DNA of 6,973 nt from Candidatus Neomicrothrix sp. UBA7388. GTDB taxonomy: Bacteria; Actinomycetota; Acidimicrobiia; Acidimicrobiales; Poriferisodalaceae. Within the stretch, counting starts at the first letter, position 1. Each line of letters begins with the position of its first letter. Below the pieces are notes generated by a model, which saw only the letters and a list, made by a program, of their open reading frames with translations, searched no databases and had not been told where the DNA came from. Location: the NCBI GenBank assembly GCA_002470695.1, contig DKNM01000003.1:37761-44733 (forward strand), written 5' to 3'. The translations under genes were made by a program, and so were the position numbers. Shown piece after piece: positions 5,403 through 6,973 of the stretch.

Positions 5403-6973
5403 TTAGCTCAATCCCACTATGTTGCCGTTTGCGTCGATGTCAATTTTATTGGCACCTGGGCTCTTGCCCAGGCCAGGCATGGTTCGCATCTCGCCGCAAA
5501 TTGGATACACAAAGCCTGCTCCGACCGAAGCTCGCACTTCCCTCACCGGAAGGGTCCACCCAGTAGGTGCTCCGAGAAGCTTGGGATCCGAGGAAATTGA
5601 AAGGTGGGTCTTTGCTATGCAAACCGGTAACTGCCCAAAGCCATTACGTTCGTAACTGTCGAGTTGCTTATTTGCGGGAACACTGAAGGAGACATCCTCG
5701 GCTCCGTAAACGCGCTTCGCGACGATTTCGATCTTTTCTCGCAACGTGAGATCATCGCCATAGAGAGGAGCGAAGGAGCTGTCCTCTGAAGCGGCATCGT
5801 CGACAGCAGATGCGAGTTCAGCTGCGCCGGCGCCACCATTGCTGAAGTGGGTGCACCGGGCCGATCGAGCGCCATACTCTGCCGCTATCTGCTCAATTGC
5901 CTGGAGGTCACCAGTGTTGTCTCCTGGAAACTCGTTAATTGCCACGACGGGCGTTACGCCATGAATCTTCATGTTCTCGAGCTGCTTTCGCAAGTTGTCC
6001 CCGCCAGCGTGAACTTCGTCTGGGTTTTCCTCAAGGAGGGCTGCGGGCAATGGGCGTCCCGCCACGATCCGGTGTTTTCCTGAGTGCGCCTTTAACCCGC
6101 GCACCGTCGCCACAAGGACAGCGGCGTCCGGAACGAGGCCCGAATAGCGGCATTTGATATTGAAAAAGCGTTCTGCACCCATGTCGGCGCCGAAGCCCGC
6201 TTCGGTGAGTAAAAAGTCCCCAGTTTTAATGCCGATTTGGTCAGCGACTATTGAAGAGTTGCCTGTTGCAATATTCCCAAATGGACCTGTGTGCACCAAG
6301 GCTGGAGTGCCCTCGAGAGTTTGCATCAAGTTCGGCTTTATGGCCTCGCGGAGCATGACCGTCATAGAACCGGCCACTTCGAGGTCCTCCGCTGTGACAG
6401 GTTTGTCGTCTTTCGTGTAGCCCACGACAATGGCGCCCATCTTATTTCTGAGGTCCTGCAAGGAAGTAGCCAATGCAAGCGCCGCCATTACTTCTGACGC
6501 AGCTGTTATATCAAAGCCACTTTCTCGGGGAATCCCGTCGAGGCGGCCACCTAGACCTACAGTTATGTTTCGCAATGCTCGGTCGTTGATATCAACGACA
6601 CGTCGCCAAGTAATGTTGTGAATGTCGATCCCGAGATCGTTTCCGTGAAATAGGTGAGCGTCCAAAACGGCCGCACAAAGATTGTGAGCCGCAGTTACGG
6701 CGTGCATGTCGCCTGTTAGGTGAAGGTTAAAAAGATCCATTGGAACGACTTGGCTATATCCACCCCCGGCAGCCCCACCTTTGATGCCGAACGTTGGACC
6801 CATCGACGGCTGTCGAATCGCAATTGTCGCAGATTTACCAATGTGGCTAAACGCTTGGCCAAGGCCCACGGTGGTCGTGGTCTTTCCTTCGCCCAGGGGT
6901 GTGGGGGTAATTGCGGAAACCACGACGTACTTAGCGTCAGGCCGCCCAGCCAGACTCTCGATTGCCTCGAGTT
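5403..6973 (-). CDS. fhs: Formate-tetrahydrofolate ligase (5' end outside window)
   Basis: Formate-THF ligase (10-formyl-THF synthetase) joins formate to tetrahydrofolate with ATP hydrolysis, giving 10-formyl-THF; it can run in reverse to make ATP. The frame has 522 complete codons and is open to the right edge, with LEAIESLAGRPDAKYVV before the first internal GTG (6923-6921). That GTG is therefore a valine codon and not the start. Bacterial enzymes are about 557 residues, so some 40 N-terminal residues are missing. Visible signatures are the P-loop TPTPLGEGKTT (about 6876-6905), the first family signature FGIKGGAAGGGY (about 6756-6791) and the second, VATVRGLKAHSG (about 6078-6113). The C-terminus ends normally with MPGLGKSPGANKIDID and a short tail. 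Motifs are intact and the enzyme should be active. The MetF-like gene follows 13 bases downstream. The promoter and any further partners, such as a folD gene or a demethylase, would lie beyond 6973. Confidence 0.97.
   Translation of the reverse strand, partial: LEAIESLAGRPDAKYVVVSAITPTPLGEGKTTTTVGLGQAFSHIGKSATIAIRQPSMGPTFGIKGGAAGGGYSQVVPMDLFNLHLTGDMHAVTAAHNLCAAVLDAHLFHGNDLGIDIHNITWRRVVDINDRALRNITVGLGGRLDGIPRESGFDITAASEVMAALALATSLQDLRNKMGAIVVGYTKDDKPVTAEDLEVAGSMTVMLREAIKPNLMQTLEGTPALVHTGPFGNIATGNSSIVADQIGIKTGDFLLTEAGFGADMGAERFFNIKCRYSGLVPDAAVLVATVRGLKAHSGKHRIVAGRPLPAALLEENPDEVHAGGDNLRKQLENMKIHGVTPVVAINEFPGDNTGDLQAIEQIAAEYGARSARCTHFSNGGAGAAELASAVDDAASEDSSFAPLYGDDLTLREKIEIVAKRVYGAEDVSFSVPANKQLDSYERNGFGQLPVCIAKTHLSISSDPKLLGAPTGWTLPVREVRASVGAGFVYPICGEMRTMPGLGKSPGANKIDIDANGNIVGLS

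Noticed and set aside
6921..6923. GTG as the start of fhs
   Set aside because: The frame continues upstream to the window edge with family-like sequence, and starting here would remove the strand leading into the P-loop. It is an internal valine.

Overview
The window looks like ordinary chromosomal DNA from a free-living bacterium with mid-range GC. An actinobacterial source is the best guess, possibly the Acidimicrobiia or a related marine or soil lineage. Two things point there. The lipid kinase has a GGDG-L-I-H-L active-site loop of the kind I associate with actinobacterial diacylglycerol kinases (Rv2252-like). The 106-residue three-helix membrane protein resembles small proteins I recall from Actinomycetota genomes. 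Both are recognition from memory, so the assignment is moderate at best. I see no mobile element, phage gene, CRISPR array, tRNA or rRNA.

Layout: six genes have an observed stop codon and a seventh starts beyond the right edge, in four blocks of alternating direction. Block 1 (+, 1-1955) is the 3' part of a fumarylacetoacetate hydrolase (FAH) family gene overlapping an MFS transporter gene. Block 2 (-, 1966-3174) is a single CaiB/BaiF family III CoA-transferase gene, meeting block 1 tail to tail with the two stop codons inside one short palindrome. Block 3 (+, about 3249-4527) is a diacylglycerol/lipid kinase gene followed by the small membrane protein gene. Block 4 (-, 4550-6973) is formate-tetrahydrofolate ligase (fhs, 5' end outside the window) followed 13 nt later by a MetF-like methylenetetrahydrofolate reductase gene. 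No gene-free stretch exceeds about 75 bases.

How they may work together: the FAH enzyme and the MFS carrier suggest uptake and breakdown of a carboxylic or aromatic-derived acid, and the CoA-transferase could activate or process a related acid, although it lies on the other strand. Fhs and the MetF-like protein act on the same folate one-carbon pool and probably form an operon. Together with a methylene-THF dehydrogenase/cyclohydrolase not seen here, they would link formate and methyl-THF, either for biosynthesis or for oxidising methyl groups released by a THF-dependent demethylase. The lipid kinase and small membrane protein form a separate membrane-related pair. I do not see a clearly new biological system. 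The points most worth a second look are the divergent MetF-like enzyme next to fhs, the kinase/membrane-protein pair, the extra C-terminal hydrophobic segment on the MFS carrier, and a start-codon correction for the lipid kinase.
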